In this document: positions 1 through 13,178 of the stretch, piece by piece
How the letters are laid out: each line of letters opens with the position of its first letter
Numbering within the stretch: position 1 is the stretch's first letter
Source of the DNA: Branchiostoma floridae
Taxonomy: Eukaryota > Chordata > Leptocardii > Amphioxiformes > Branchiostomatidae
Direction: 5' to 3'
NCBI RefSeq assembly: GCF_000003815.2
Contig: NC_049992.1
Span: 6,017,094-6,078,895 of the forward strand
Length of the DNA: 61,802 nucleotides
The notes under the pieces: generated by a model
Seen by the model: the letters and a program-made list of their open reading frames with translations, nothing else
Told to the model about the DNA's origin: nothing
The model's database searches: none
Program-made: the position numbers and the translations under genes

Positions 1-2250
1 CTCAAACTATTAACATTTGAGTGACATTTGCAAACGATCCCAAGGAGTTAGCAGAATGGACATGTTCAACCATTTTTTTAATTAGCAGTACTTGTATTGA
101 ATTGTTCTGCCAGTTCATTCCAGTGACGCAGAAGAAGAGTGGTGGATGTCACCCTTTTCTCCGTTTTTGTTTATTCTAGTAATTGAATTATATTTGAAAA
201 CCTCTGATTATACTTCTTATCAATTACCATTACCACAAAACCACCCGATGCCGCTGAGCTTTTGTCGCCCTTTTCAAACCCGTAAAACGTAGCTATCTGC
301 ACGAAGGGCAGAGAAAAACCTCTACACAATCATTATTCATCACCCACACGATTTTGGAAGATGAACGTCAAGGCCAAACGATTACGATTGGTGCTCTACT
401 AAGTGTATTTTCAGGTAAATTTCGACATTCGGTCGTTAGCTGATCAACTTCGTTGGTCATCAAGATCATCCGGTTCGCTGATCATTGATAGATTATTAAT
501 ATTAATAACGAGTGAGTAAGAACTCCGCGAGGCTGCCTCTTTGCAGGCATCAAAGCTGTCAAAGCATCGCTTCCAAGGAAGCTTCATCTCACAAGAGACC
601 TTTTGACGGAAACCACTCAGATGAACAGTACAAAACAGGTCCTTGCCATTGCCATTTGGGAAATAAATGCAGATTTGTAGAGCTTTCTGATGGCTTTAAC
701 AAGACCAACGTGGTCTGTTGAAGTCGACCACTATTGGTGTAAGAGAGGAGAGGATCAACAAAACACGTCATAAGAATGACATTTTACACAACCCTTCAAA
801 TCTTCTAACAGTTTTGAGCTTTCTTCAAACCTGTATAACTTTCTGAAGACATGACAAGTGTGAACTTGAGACTTAGCATAGAGGAAAGTTGCACTAGTTT
901 GAAGGGGTATGGACAACCCAAGTTTTATGAAACTCTTTGAAACTCATATTGTTCAAGTACATGTAGGATATTTATAGTCTTGATCTTCGATTGGTGTTAT
1001 TTTTTTCCATTTCTACATTCATAGGTCATATGTTGTGCTTTCCAAGAATCTTCTGAAATGTCTTCTTATGCTCTTTTTTAAACATTTTAGCTTGTTTTTG
1101 CCTCCATGAAATGTTATGGAATGGAGGTTATATTTTCTGTTATGTGTCTCTGTCTGTGTAGATGATTACTCAAGAACGGCTGGATGGATTGGTTTCATAC
1201 TTGTTGTGTTGGTGGGGTGTGATGAAAGCTCGAATCGATGAGATTTTGGGCCCCGTATCTGTCGTTATAATCGATGTAATAATATCAGAAATCACCCCTA
1301 TATTTGAGATATATTGGTACAGGCATCGTGCTTTATGTGTTTGTTAATGGGCTTAGCTCCAAGCAGATGGTGAGGTGACAGCTGTTTGGGGAACCCCGAG
1401 TTTTTTTTTAATATGATAATTAGTTTTATTTATGTCTGCTTAGGATATCATGGAGATGTGAAGCGTAAGTATAATTGTAAGAAGTTGAGGTACATTTAAC
1501 GATAATGCTTAACAGGTATGGATGTCTCACATACTGTACTGCTGATTTGAGTGACATGGTGATTAAAATGCCATTAGGTCCTCTCATCTGGGTTGGGTGT
1601 CAGAAGTTTTATGGGCGATACAGATGTTCTGATTTTGTTACGATAAGGGACAGTTGTTAGTTGTCTCTTTCGTAGCCAATGGTACTTGTTTTTTAGCAGA
1701 CGGGGTTGGCGCCAAGTATTCATCTTACAGTTGGTGTAGGGCTGTCAGAGGAAAGTGTGCATCTCGTTTTTGTACCGTGTGAACAGCTGATGTTATGACA
1801 TATTGGTGGAAAATCAAATCACCATCTGACTAAAGTTGGCCACATCCCTTCTTCTTTCTGAGTTTCCCAACTTCCTCCCACCACACAGCTCTGAGGCACA
1901 TAGTCGAACCTCAATAATGCTGACAACCTTAGACATTTTAAATGCCAAACATCAAGCTTAAGGAACACCACGCTACCATATGCCGTCGACCTCTTAAACG
2001 CACATTACACAATTAAGTGTCACATTTTGATAATTACTAATCAGATGGACATCCTCTGTGTCATTAAATAAATACACCACTACTTTCCCATAACATTTAT
2101 ATTATATAACCATTACTCTCAAATACAACCGACTATAAACATACATACCATCCACAAAAAAGCAATAAATATTTCATGGAGGTATGAGGTCCCCGAACTC
2201 TAGTCTAGAAATTAAACATAAGTGAATATTTAATATAATTGAATGAATGA
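1..2250. other. No supported gene; AT-rich DNA with dispersed-repeat character
   Basis: Only short open frames occur, none with a recognisable domain, signal peptide or splice context. The stretch 1018-1078 recurs at 2558-2617, showing that part of this region is dispersed repeat. The region 1090-1330 (from CCTCCATGAAATG on) reads like a repeat-family fragment, but no second copy inside this window proves it. Confidence 0.5.
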
Positions 2251-2257
2251 ATAAGAA

Positions 2258-2617
2258 CAAGAAAAATCCACGCCATGTAGTCCAAATAACGTAAGAAAAA
2301 ACAATGTGACCCATTAGTATAAAAACACGTGTATCTTACGGTAGGCTTTGGACAACGTAAAGAGACCCAGTTAGGTGAAGCCTGTGTATCTTGTCCAGAT
2401 CCTCTATTTGCATTAGAGGCAAATATCCTGACCAAAAAAAAAGACAGAAAACCGGTTATCCTAAAATCTACAACCAGCAAAAATAGTGTGCACTCGTGTC
2501 AGTTTACGTCAATCAGTACTCTAGTTAAAGGCTAAAGCATTAACGATAATCCACCATTCATAGGTCATATGTTGTGATTTCCAAGAATCTTCTCGAAGGT
2601 CTTCTTATGCTTGCATT
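2258..2617 (+). repeat. Dispersed repeat, copy 1 of 2
   Basis: About 300 bases, including AATGTGACCCATTAGTAT, the phrase around ACACGTGTATCTTACGGTAGG and the block ending CACGATAATCC-like, reappear at 4995-5255 in the same orientation with small indels. The last 60 bases also match 1018-1078. It is non-coding; the short open frames on both strands are not conserved between copies. Confidence 0.8.
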
Positions 2618-4990
2618 TTTGAAAATATAAAGTTTTTTAGACAATTGATATTGGTTATAATGGAGATAGTATATGATTAAACCAAATTATTTTCATGAAC
2701 GACTGTATTTTATTTTATTCCTTCAGCATTCAACTGAACCTTGAACATTTGTACGTACATCCTGTGATGCCATTTAAATAGCATACTGGAAAGAAGGGGA
2801 CCAAAGTACCAAAGTGCAATCGAATCTTGGGTGTACTTTAGGAAAAAAAGAATTGTGCATACGTCCACCATGACAAAGGATTTTACTACTCCCGAACAGA
2901 GATATCCAACGGATATACAGATAATGATAAACAAGTAAGAAATATATGATAACCACAGAACAAAGCTTTGCCAAATTAGCTATTGCGCAAGCAACTAAGT
3001 ATGATTTTGGAAAAGGTCACACGTTCCAGGTAGAATCCACCATCTTTCATCAGTGACATTGCATATCCAGCTGCTAACGGGGGCCGCCCTAAGACGGTCC
3101 CCGTCGTAAGACGGTACGGATTTTTTGCTGATCTTATTATCCATAAGTACACCGTGTTTGTTGCCACTGACTATGCTGATTACAAAGGTAAATAAACCAA
3201 GTCCATGCACACAGCTTTAATTTGCATTCCAAGTATACTTTAACATATTTACTTCATGTTTTTTTAAGAGCAGAATTCTAACAGTAATGTTGACAGTGCT
3301 GAATCACTGCGGTCACCGGCCTCTGCGTATTGGCGGCTCGTGTCGCTAACTATACGAGTTCATCCAAGCAGTCATACAACTGCCATGATACACATAAATA
3401 AAGCTCCATAAAATACTATGAATATGGGTCTTCAAATGTTTGTTGAGTAGAAAAGCAACCAAAAGGAAGCGACATAAACATTGCCACCATTGTACTCCCA
3501 AGGGAGTGTGGCCGTGAAGGTGGCAGACTAGAGAACGCTCCAAAGATTTATTTGACTGTAACAAATGATTCGTGCTGTCTATGAAAATAAGACTTGACAG
3601 AGAGATGTAGATGATATTTTCATATAATCAGACGGAGTTTTGTTGATGTTTGCGGTGTCGTTTTTTCGTAATGTTTTTTTTAGTCGGGCATTCACAATCA
3701 GTGCATTCAGCCCATTGCCGTAAAACATCAGCTGGATTGTTCTAGGTACAGCCTTCCTCATATGAGACAAGAAGTACATACAGTCACGATTTTACTGTCA
3801 AAAGTAAGCTAAAATATCATACTATTAATTGTTTTCTGTGTACTTAAATTTACCACTTACTTCTGAAGAGAGCAAAATATAAAAAAAGCGTACCGAGTTA
3901 GGCACACTGTCCAGCGTAGCACAAAATTGGAAGGTTACATACACGAAATTGTCTCTCAGTGTTTGCCGCTTGACACGCAGCGCGAAAGGTTCATGAACCA
4001 CATGAATGCATTTCGTATTCAAGTATGTTGTTCAAATCTAGGAGTAAAAAATTCAGTCATCAAAATTTGACCACTCTCAGGCAACTAGCGATGGAGCGCC
4101 ATGAGTTTGAGCGCAAGAAAAAGCGTACCGTGTTGGGGCACCTCCCGTTATTTGACGTATCTTATTACCAGAATGTTTACCCTTCATTGAACAGAACTTC
4201 GTTCTAGACCTAAACCTTAGTTTCTGTTGCTCGAGAGTCTGAAGAGATTATCTTCATATTGCCTCAGCAAGACAGAGACACACATTCAAATACTAGACAA
4301 TGGATGTTGGTACACATAGATGATTATTGATAAGCTTCGTCTTCCAGAGTAGCGCTGATTATATAGCTTTCTATTTCCATTCTTTTGAAATTCCTAAAAG
4401 GACGTTTGAAATTGTGTCTATAAGAGCTGGTATACACCTGGCTATACACAAATCCCCATATTTGTAAAATCATACCAAAGATGTCTCAGACGTACAGACA
4501 GGATTTTAGAACGTGGGCTAAGAAAACGTATTTAGGGGCATTTGAAAGGAGAACATATTTTTTGCACCAGGTCAGATAGATAACGTAGAAAGCATCGAAC
4601 GATGGCGGCGTTTGTTACAGTTATTTTTGTGAATATTTTCTTAAGCCACCTTACACAGCTTGCAGTGACAGTAGCGATCTGACCTGATCTGTCAGAGGGC
4701 CTGGGTTTTACCTGCCAAACAATCATTCTGGGAACTGAAGTTAATTCATTTTAGCTACTATTTGAATTATTCATGTATTCTCAGGCGACAGCCATTTTTA
4801 GGGGTAAGACACTACCCGTGACTATAATTTCTTTAAAGCAATCAAGAGATACGTATGTTGTAGAGCATCTTCGTAAAACATAATTGGAGTTGTGGAAGAA
4901 TTAAGAGAGCAGTGATGTTGTCTGTAATCTGCTCCATATCATCTAGTACAGGCAGGCGATAGCACCTTTTAGATTTCAATGAGAACAAAC
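2618..4990. other. No supported gene
   Basis: AT-rich sequence with only short, compositionally ordinary open frames on both strands. I see no splice-bounded exon, RNA gene or inverted-repeat element here. Confidence 0.5.
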
Positions 4991-4994
4991 CACA

Positions 4995-5255
4995 TATCTA
5001 CGTCATGTTGTCCACACGTAAGACACCAATGTGACCCATTAGTATCAAAACACGTGTACCTTACGGTAGGTTTTGGACAACGAAAAGAGACCTAGGTGTA
5101 TCTTGTCCAGAAATCCTCAGGCAAATATTCTGACAGAAAAAGGACAGAACTGTTATCCTAGATATCTACATCCAACAAAAATAGTGTACACTCATGTCAA
5201 TTTACGTCAATCAGGACTGTAGTTAAAGACTAAAGCTTTCACGATAATCCGCCTT
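4995..5255 (+). repeat. Dispersed repeat, copy 2 of 2
   Basis: Second copy of the 2258-2560 repeat, with shared AATGTGACCCATTAGTAT, TACGGTAGG, and TTTACGTCAATCAG followed by TAGTTAAAG. It lacks about 40 bases present in the first copy. The downstream 60-base block seen at 1018 and 2558 is missing. Confidence 0.8.
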
Positions 5256-5525
5256 TCCTATCATGCAAATACCTTGTCAATCTTGTGGCATTTACAAAGG
5301 TTTCTGGAATATCCGTAGTACCAGCAGGATCTCGCGTAATCCCAGCAAAGTACGTCATATAATCTAATGAAAACTGTAAAAGAATGCAGTTTTTCTATAC
5401 ATTTTTCGAACACATTCGAGGCAATGGTCAAATGAATGGACACGATTTGTGTAACGAACTAAGGCAGACAAGGGAAGCTGCACTATTGAATATGTGATTC
5501 TTTTTAAATGATAAATGCTAGTGTT

Positions 5526-5957
5526 GCATGGGTACTGGTATAGAAACTTCAGGTACGAGTACGGTCCAGGTCCAGAGGATCAGGTACAGGTCCGGACCGA
5601 CTTGTTTGTAGATGGGCGATACTCAAAACAATAGCCCATTTCGGTACAGATGAATCTGTTTGGTGGAGTATTCTACATTCACGTGAACAACGCTAACTGC
5701 CTCTGCTGAATAAGACCAAGGATAACTGTATAAACTTGTTAAAAACACTCATATACGTCGCTCTTATTTTCTTGGACCAATAAACCTCTAGCTCTCTAAT
5801 AAAATACGTGAAAGCCTGCCACCGTACTGCTGGTATGATCAGTTCACATTCTAATCGGTCCAACACCCGGCCTACTGATTTTTTTCTGGTCCAGTTTTTT
5901 CTGAACCGGTCCGACGTTTTGTACTGGTACTGGTACACCGTACCCATCCCTACTATG
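5526..5957. mobile_element. Non-autonomous inverted-repeat element, GGTAC/GGTCC-rich family
   Basis: The left end GCATGGGTACTGGTA and the right end TACTGGTACACCGTACCCAT are inverted relatives. Subterminal stretches are full of GGTCC/GGACC words. Relatives lie at 20540-20837 and 57405-57755, sharing the subterminal CCAGGTCCAGAGGATCAGGT (here) or its reverse complement with small changes. There is no transposase frame. Superfamily is not assigned because no clean target-site duplication is visible. Confidence 0.65.
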
Positions 5958-6690
5958 AGTTTTTTTTCCAGTGGGTATAGACGGTACATTATCATCGTAT
6001 CATTACCACCGAGTCGGGTAAGTGCCCGTATCATAGACAGAACTGAACATCATCTTTCCACATTATAGTGTTGGACCTCTGCTCTAGTGATTAACCATTT
6101 CTGACCACGCTTGACGGATGGAAAGCGCAACGTTTCCTGATCCAAAGTGACACTTCCAGCACACCTGTCACTTCTAATGTACCATGCCGAACGCGGCGCC
6201 GAAAATAATAGTGTCGTTAGCAAGGAGGGCCGCTAACTCGACATTTCGGGGCCAAAATGGCTTAAAGTCATCGGCGTAGCATTTTAACTGTAAGTTAGAA
6301 TCCTCGCTGCGCATCAAAGGTATCGGATTTAAAAAGCTTCCTCCCCTGAGATCAGCATTATCTAACTCAAGGACAGGGAGGATTTGTTACAAAGTGCAAA
6401 TGAAATAAACGGCAAAATCTAGGGACTTAGACACTTCAAGTAATTGCTACCATTTCAATACCCTTATGTTTTTAACGCTAATTCTTGGATAACATGATAG
6501 ATTTAGCTTGCTCGAAAAGAACATTAAGTGGCATAGCAACATCTCATGATATTGTATTGGTCTAGGGTATTACAGAAATTACTGTAAAATTTCAAAGTTA
6601 GAAACAAAAAGTTTTCGGAATTGTACTGCTAGCTGCCAAATTTCCAGTGGCTGAGATCCGCAATATCCAGGATAGAAAATACATGGCCCT
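5958..6690. other. No supported gene
   Basis: Mixed-composition sequence without a coding or repeat signal that I can support. Confidence 0.45.
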
Positions 6691-6699
6691 AAGAAGGTA

Positions 6700-6900
6700 G
6701 CAAACAGCCTAGAGGTTCTGGGTTCGAATCAGTTGATGTGCCACCAATCTTGTGCTCCTGGGAAAGGCACTTTACACGACTTTTCATCAGGTGAAAATGA
6801 GTACTTAGCTTCGGTTAGGACCGTCCCTCGGATAGGTCGTTAAAGATGGAGGTCCCGTGTTTGAGGAGAGCCACACCTCGAGTACGTTAAAAAACCCACT
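6700..6900 (+). mobile_element. tRNA-derived SINE copy with variant 3' region
   Basis: The B-box-like GGGTTCGAATC is followed by a block containing GGGAAAGGCACTTTACACGAC and AATGAGTACTTAGCTTCGGTTAGG. These are the shared head of the SINE family found throughout the window. Downstream it switches to a different tail (GATGGAGGTCCCGTGTTTGAGG), indicating a second subfamily or a composite insertion. Confidence 0.7.
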
Positions 6901-7059
6901 GCAATTATCGAAAATAGTAGGGGACCTTTCCGGTGTGATCAAATGAATCTGTCTGGATATGCAGCTTGCACTGTTCGTACAAATCTGGTGTGTTACACCA
7001 TAACGCGGTTTTCCGGGGAGGCTGTACTTCTTTGAGATAAACTAAAAAAAAAGGAACAA

Positions 7060-7710
7060 AAAAATGGGTTATTGGCCTCGAGTATACCCCTGGTAAACCC
7101 AAACGCCCATGTGAAACTTTTATGTAATTAAAAACGTAATCAACAAAGCAACGGCTAAATTTGGTCACAAATACTGGTGGCCGTTTTCAAAGGACCGTCA
7201 GATGAAGCGTCAGTGAAACATGCAAATGTACACAAATGGCACTGTTGAAAGTTTTGACAGAAACCAATGCAAACGGTATGACACATCTATCTCTGTTATT
7301 GGTCTCGAGCATATCCCTAGCGTCCATGTGAAACTTTTTGTAATTCAGAACATAATCAACAAAGCAACGGCTAAATTTTGGCTAAACATAACTACCGACT
7401 AAGACGTATTTGGTCACAAACACTGATAGCCTTTTTAAAAGTACCATCACATGAAGTGTATGTGAAACGTGCAACCCAACACGAATGTTGCACGTTTGTT
7501 ACTTAAATCTGGTCCACGGTTGATTCAGCTGTGTTCCTTAGGGAGCTAAAAAATGGGTTATTGCCTCCGAGTATACCCCTGGTAAAACCAAACCGTCCAT
7601 GTTTGGCCAAGACAACAGAGCACCGGCTAAGCCTTACTGGGTCACAAATACTGTTAGCCCTTTTAAAAGTATGATGACGTTTCAGTGAAACATGCAACCG
7701 TACACAAATT
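7060..7710 (+). repeat. Three diverged tandem repeats of about 225-260 bp
   Basis: The phrase GAGTATACCCCTGGTAAA and relatives start copies near 7072, 7295 and 7558. Each is followed by CCATGTGAAACTTTT-, CAACAAAGCAACGGCTAAAT-, and GTGAAACATGCAA-like segments. Spacing and indels differ between copies, so they are old. The frames inside are not conserved and no gene is called. Confidence 0.75.
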
Positions 7711-9085
7711 ATAGGTCGCAGAGAGAGTGCGACGAGGGCGCCGTCCTAGTGGAAGGGGGTATGATGAGAAACTATTTAAAACATTCATACTTCAGAAGCC
7801 ACCCCTCCCCACCACCACCTGAACTACTGACCTCGACCTAGTTTTGATTTATATTAAGATATTCTCCGATTTTCATAAGAAGGGGGACATCCGTAGGCGG
7901 GAGGGTCTTAACCTGGATAATCTCCAAATAGTACGAAGGAACCTCTTTGAGCTAATCTGGTATTTACCTGGTATCAGTAAAGCGCATTAATGGAACGTGG
8001 ACGAACAGGATCAAATGCTTTCTTGAAGTAGAAAAAACTTAGACGCAACAGAATACACTTGTGATCAAAATGGCTGTTATAGTATCTATGCCATGGTATC
8101 ATGTTAAAAGAACATGCAAATACATTCAAATGCAATGCAATACTTTCTGTGCAACATTGTAAGTATGAAGTGGCGTAGACGCTGGTACTTAAGAATGGTT
8201 TGACCTGAAAGTATGCCATCCATACCAATTATTAGCTGGTTATCATACAAACTCTCCACAGAACACAAGATAGATTCAACCTTAACGGCTTTGGGAATAG
8301 ATCATATTAGTGTTAGATATCTGTTATCTGTTATAGTAGAACGTAACTCGTTTTAATTTTGTGCGCTATAATGTCTCTTTATTTACCCTGGAACCTCTTA
8401 AAAACCTTAAGGCCTGAGTGTTTTCTGGGAAAAGTTAATAAATGTTTAGAATCAAATAACACAAGCATCACTGTACATACCACAAAGTCAGTCCACCTTT
8501 TCTTGAGTTATAATCTTTCAAAGTCTAAAACTAAACTGCCAAATGCAGTTAAAAAAAAACTTAGTAAACTCTCTTTCCCAAGGGCTATCTACTGTCGAAA
8601 TGTTACGATCATTATTATTTATATCAAGATTCTTCAAATACATGGTATGGTGGAACATGTGTTTCTTGTCAGAAGACACCTTTGGAAGGCCGCTATACCA
8701 TACATACGTCCAGAAGTCGAGATATCAAAATATTTCACTGAAGTTCAACAGCATAACATTTTCAGTCCACCAACAAAGCTACACACATTAATATTGCTGT
8801 ATAAGACAATATCATATGCGTCACCTTTCAGTGTGGAGACAATCTTATGAGGACCAATAAATCAAGTTGATAAGTTTTAAATGTCACGTACTGTAGCTTA
8901 CGTCTTGAAATGAAAGAGAGGACTCATTAGATTCAATATATTCCGCGCAGTCCCGATGGCTCATGGTTTTTGGGACGTCTCCGTTAGGACTACATACAGG
9001 AAACACCAAACAGGACATGTACTAATTAAAACTCTCGCTTGACGTGACCTACTTCTGCACAAGAGACTTAATCATGCATGGGTAT
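7711..9085. other. No supported gene
   Basis: Includes a 163-codon open frame at 8359-8850 on the plus strand. It has ordinary AT-rich composition, no recognised motif, no signal peptide and no initiation or splice context, so it was not called. Confidence 0.45.
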
Positions 9086-9087
9086 AG

Positions 9088-9293
9088 CGGTTATCTCACT
9101 GACTTGGGGCACCGGTGGGGTTCGTTCACTTCGGCACTGTTGTGTTATTTTCGCCGTTTTTTAATGATTTACATATTCCGTAATACGTCAAAGTATGACT
9201 TAGAATACAACAAAAATGCACAAAACCTAAGAAATTTGTTGAATAAGCTTTCCAACCCCGCAGTGCCGCGCCAGCTAGTGCAGTGAGATACCG
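9088..9293. mobile_element. MITE, CGGTATCTCACTG-end family
   Basis: About 205 bp with terminal inverted repeats. The left end is CGGTTATCTCACTGACTTGG; the reverse complement of the right end begins CGGTATCTCACTGCACTAG. The interior is AT-rich and has the phrase TTATTTTCGCCG near one end and CCCCGCAGTGCCGC near the other. These phrases are shared with copies at 12696, 31028 and 34675. It is too short to encode a transposase. Confidence 0.8.
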
Positions 9294-9299
9294 CGGTCA

Positions 9300-10560
9300 T
9301 TGACACTTTATGGAGAACTGACCAAGCTTGTAGGTCAGGTCTAAGACGACAATGCAGCATTTTGGTTTACTCAACCGATTCTACCGAAATCCTGCTGATC
9401 CTAGCCTTTTTGTCGACCTCTGGCAAGGGACATAAAACTATTTTACCTTTATTCACGGGGTTACCTATATCAGATTTTAAAAATGAGTATTAAGGGATAC
9501 GTGTATCAAGTCGACGAAAAGGTGGTTAAAAATTTTTCAAAATATGTCAGTTTCAAACTACCGTCCATTGGCCTAATATCCTACACGTAATACCGTGTTA
9601 TTTCTATACAACGGATGTAGGTTACCCTGCAAATAAAGGTGAACTAGCGATACAATTTTTCATCTGACATCAGACTAATACAAATTCACAAAAGAATCCA
9701 AGTAGCCTGGCAATTTTTCTTACAAACTTTCCGTACTTCACCCTCTCAATAAGGCTTTAAACATTTGGTATAGGAATATCTATTGAATTTCTTTGCTCTG
9801 TTCATAAATACACTTGCTTGTGTACCATGTATATCTTTGTGGATACAATATGATGTTGAAAATACCAGAGCGCTGATGCTTTTTAAAAGATGAGGATGTA
9901 ATTGACCCAAAAAAAGGAGCTTACAAGTTTCCATAAGATTCCAGGAGCATACACATTTTAATAAGTTTGCTAACATGATTACCATTTTGAGTGAAGAAAT
10001 AAGCATCTAAATTATATGCTAAACTACTGGCTTTTTTACTTGTTTTTGACCGTTTTGCATACCTTGTAAAATGTTAGTGGGCTCTCGGTTATTTTTTAAG
10101 TGACGAGAGTTAAAGAGAGAGACCTAAACTTGGATGCCTTTACAATTGCTCGAAATGCCTTTCGCTTCGAGGTTAAGGTCAACTCAAGCACTCAGACTTC
10201 CCATCAAACTCGACCTCTGCCAATTGACCCTTGGCTTTTAGACTGACCTCAACTTTAACGGAATTTCCCAATTTAAACCGAATTTCCAAAACACACAATC
10301 TTTTTGGATCTGTGTGGTCCAGTCTATATATTTCAAGAGCTTATTCCGTGGTATCATATAATTACATTGTTACAATTGTCGCACAATAAAGTTCTTCTAC
10401 TTAAAATGTAACATGCGGACTCACACATCTAATTAATGTTTCCAAAAATACATAAGGATATAAGACTATAAAAGTAGAGTCGTGGATTACCATACAATCG
10501 CGAAGAGCGTGTGTTTGATGAGAATAGGCCACGAGGGAGGGTAAATGCTACACAAACTTC
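9300..10560. other. No supported gene
   Basis: AT-rich, no exon-like segments. A short run of CGACCTC/GACCTCAACT words near 10160-10260 is the only compositional feature. Confidence 0.45.
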
Positions 10561-10565
10561 TGAAA

Positions 10566-10672
10566 CACACACACAAACACAAACACACATACAAACACAT
10601 AGTTTACACACATACAAACACACGCGCACACGCACACACACACACATACACAGACACATAAACACAGACAAC
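10566..10672 (+). repeat. (CA)n-rich microsatellite
   Basis: About 105 bases of CA repeat with interruptions (AAACAC, ACGCGC). Open frames across it on both strands are low-complexity artefacts. Confidence 0.95.
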
Positions 10673-11188
10673 CATATATGCAGAGCAAAACATATATTCT
10701 TTCTGTACATTGCGATTCAGCTGACTATGTGTATCATGTTGGAAATGTGGTAATGTTTGAAAGTATGAATTAAACGAAATCATCAAAATTCGAAGATTTA
10801 ATTGACCGGTGCTTTGAATGTATGTTGATGTAAAGATTGTGAACAAACTTCTTTCATCAAATTACCAACCCACCCATGATTTACGTAACTGCTTCTTTTG
10901 CGTGGATGCATAGGCGATCTTCTTCATTACGACAGATGAACAATACGTAATCAAACGTAATGCGATCAAGATACTCTGATGAGATGTTACGTATACGCCG
11001 ACGTAATATGACGTCAACATTCGCTGTAGGGCTGGTCACGATTCCCTTTGCTCTTTTGATAACAATTTATTGATTAGTCGAAATTTCATTCTGTGCAGTG
11101 TAATGAATACACTGATATACAAAATTTGAGAACGTAAAAAATAATTTCAAATACATCTACATGTATATCAATTTGTTTGTTATCAATC
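10673..11188. other. No supported gene; one perfect CRE motif
   Basis: A perfect palindromic TGACGTCA lies at 11009-11016, next to several TACGTAA-like words (10880-11000). It is 6.6 kb upstream of the somatostatin start, so a role there is speculative. Confidence 0.4.
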
Positions 11189-11487
11189 TTGTGTGTGTTT
11201 GTGTGTGTGTCTCTCTCTCTCTCTTTCTGCGTGTGTATGTGTGTGAGTGTGTGTTTGTTTGAGTGAGTGTGTATAAAAAAGTGTGTGCGTGTTTGCGTGC
11301 GTGTTTGTGTGTGTGCGTGTGTGTATGCGTGTGTGTGTTTATGTGTGTGTATGTGTGTGTGAGTGTGCATATGAGTGTGTGTATGTATGAGTGCGTGTGG
11401 CTGTTTGTGCGCGTTTGTGTATAAAATTTGTGTGCGTGTTTGTGTGTGTGTGTGTTTGTGTGTGTGTGTGCGCGCGCGTGCACGTGG
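11189..11487 (+). repeat. (TG)n-rich microsatellite
   Basis: About 300 bases of TG repeat with interruptions (TCTCTC near 11210, GTATAAAA near 11270 and 11420) ending in a CGCGCGCG patch. It is complementary in sense to the CA tract 520 bases upstream. The long frames here are artefacts. Confidence 0.95.
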
Positions 11488-12595
11488 GGGAAAGGGGGAT
11501 TACGAGTTGTAGACACAAAGGTAAAGGTTTTCAAGTTTGGTTTTGGCTTACCTTGGTACTGCAACAGAACTTTCTTTATACCGGTCAAGTCAAGTCGTGT
11601 TACATTATGCTGTGTTAGTTGTCGTTTGCATCGCATCAAATCAACTGACTACAGACTTTGCTTTTGCATCACCTGGGTAACGTTACAAAAATAGCACTGG
11701 TTAGCAGAAGGTATTTTTACTTATAGCACATTACTCATTGATCTACACGATTCGCATTAAATGTCCTCTGACACCATGTGACACATTGTTTTAGACGTTA
11801 GGTTGCAACTGAATACCGGATAAAAAGCTGCAGTATTTCAATTGAATGTATAATCGCAACCAAGAAGGCATTTTTGACCGTTCAAACTGTTTGCCAAAAT
11901 TGCCCAAAAATTTTGGCTGATTTAATATGAAGAGGATTTCAATTGAAATACATATACTTCCTTTTTATATTATAATATATTCATTTCTGTTAAATCCATA
12001 TGTAGTTACATGTACCTTCAAACATTGATTCCCCTTTACCTATGTTTACGAAGTTTATAAAAGAAAGTAATATTCGCCCCCTTTCTGTAAAATGCACACT
12101 GTCATGTTTTCCAGAAGGTTAGAAGCCTAACGTAGTCTCCCTTTTTCATCTTGATTCACTTCCGGCCATTAGCAATATTTTCACGACTTGAAAAGGGCTG
12201 ACTTCCTTTATCATTCCGATCTTTGCATCAAACGCAAACATTGCACCTTGTAATTCCGGCCCACCACTAGCAAACTGTTTGCAAGTCACGGTATTGTTAA
12301 AAACTGTTAATCGTCACGAAAATCACACTATACCTAACCACCTTGCCGATAGTGTTTTGTGCAATCACGCTACCTGTCTTATCTCTATGCAACATTGCAC
12401 GATTCTAAGTGCAGGTGAATTTCCTTTCTAGAGAGACCAGAGATATTGACCTCGATACATAGAATAATGTCGTTATCGGCTTGTAAGTGGTACGACTGGC
12501 CATGCATTCGGTGTGTGTGTGTATGCAGATGTTTTAAGAAACCACTACTGGGAACATAGGAAAAAACTTTTAAAGTTTCTCTACTGTACGGGACC
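11488..12595. other. No supported gene
   Basis: AT-rich sequence with no recognised coding, RNA or repeat unit. Confidence 0.45.
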
Positions 12596-12695
12596 TTGTT
12601 TGTTCCGCCGAGTAGCTGTGATACGCGATTCGAGATGGAAAGGTTACGGGTTCGAATCTTGGTTATCTCAGCAAGACGTTGTGCCTTTGGGTAAA

Positions 12696-12942
12696 GGCGG
12701 TATCTCACTGCATTTGGGGCAACGGGGCGGCACTGCAAGGTTCGAAAGACAACTCAACTAATTTCAGAGATTAATAACGAATTTTCTTACGTTTTGCGTA
12801 TTTTGTTGTCTGCTGCGTCACACTTTTAACGTATTACGCTATATCAAAATTATATAAAAACTTCGGCGAAAATAACACAAAATGAGAGCGAACCCCGCAG
12901 TACCGCACCAGTACCACAAGTGCAGTGAGATACCACCTGAAG
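12696..12942. mobile_element. MITE nested in the SINE, GGTATCTCACTG-end family
   Basis: About 247 bp. The ends GGTATCTCACTGCATTTGGG and CACAAGTGCAGTGAGATACC are inverted repeats. The interior has TTCGGCGAAAATAACAC and CCCCGCAGTACCGCACC, as in the copies at 9088 and 34675. It interrupts the SINE between its two conserved blocks. Confidence 0.82.
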
Positions 12943-13009
12943 AACCACTTCGCCAGGTTGTCCTCACTCCACCCAGGTGTAAACATGAATGGCTTTGGTT
13001 AGGAGGTAA

Positions 13010-13178
13010 TGGACCGATCCCAAAACTCCGCCCCTGTTCGATCATGGTTCTATTCATGGAATACTTCCGTCAAAAATAGCCATTTTGGTAAAATGGGGCA
13101 GTTTTTGACGGAGGTGTTCGATATAGAATAGGGGGTTCTATTTGTTCGATATGGCGTTCGACATGATCGGTCCGATAT
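13010..13178. mobile_element. Second inverted-repeat insertion in the SINE
   Basis: The ends TGGACCGATC and GATCGGTCC are inverted; internally TCCGTCAAAAAT (13068) faces TTTTTGACGGA (13101), making a strong central hairpin. TAA sequence borders both sides, compatible with a short TA/TAA target duplication. No coding capacity. Confidence 0.6.

Noticed and set aside
6700-6770. True tRNA gene at the GGTTCGAATC box
   Set aside because: It lacks a foldable acceptor and anticodon arm and belongs to the SINE family head, as do the other GGTTCGA boxes.
8359-8850. 163-codon plus-strand frame
   Set aside because: No motif, signal peptide, promoter or splice context; codon use follows background AT content.
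11157-11639. 160-codon His/Thr-rich minus-strand frame
   Set aside because: Translation of a TG/CA microsatellite.
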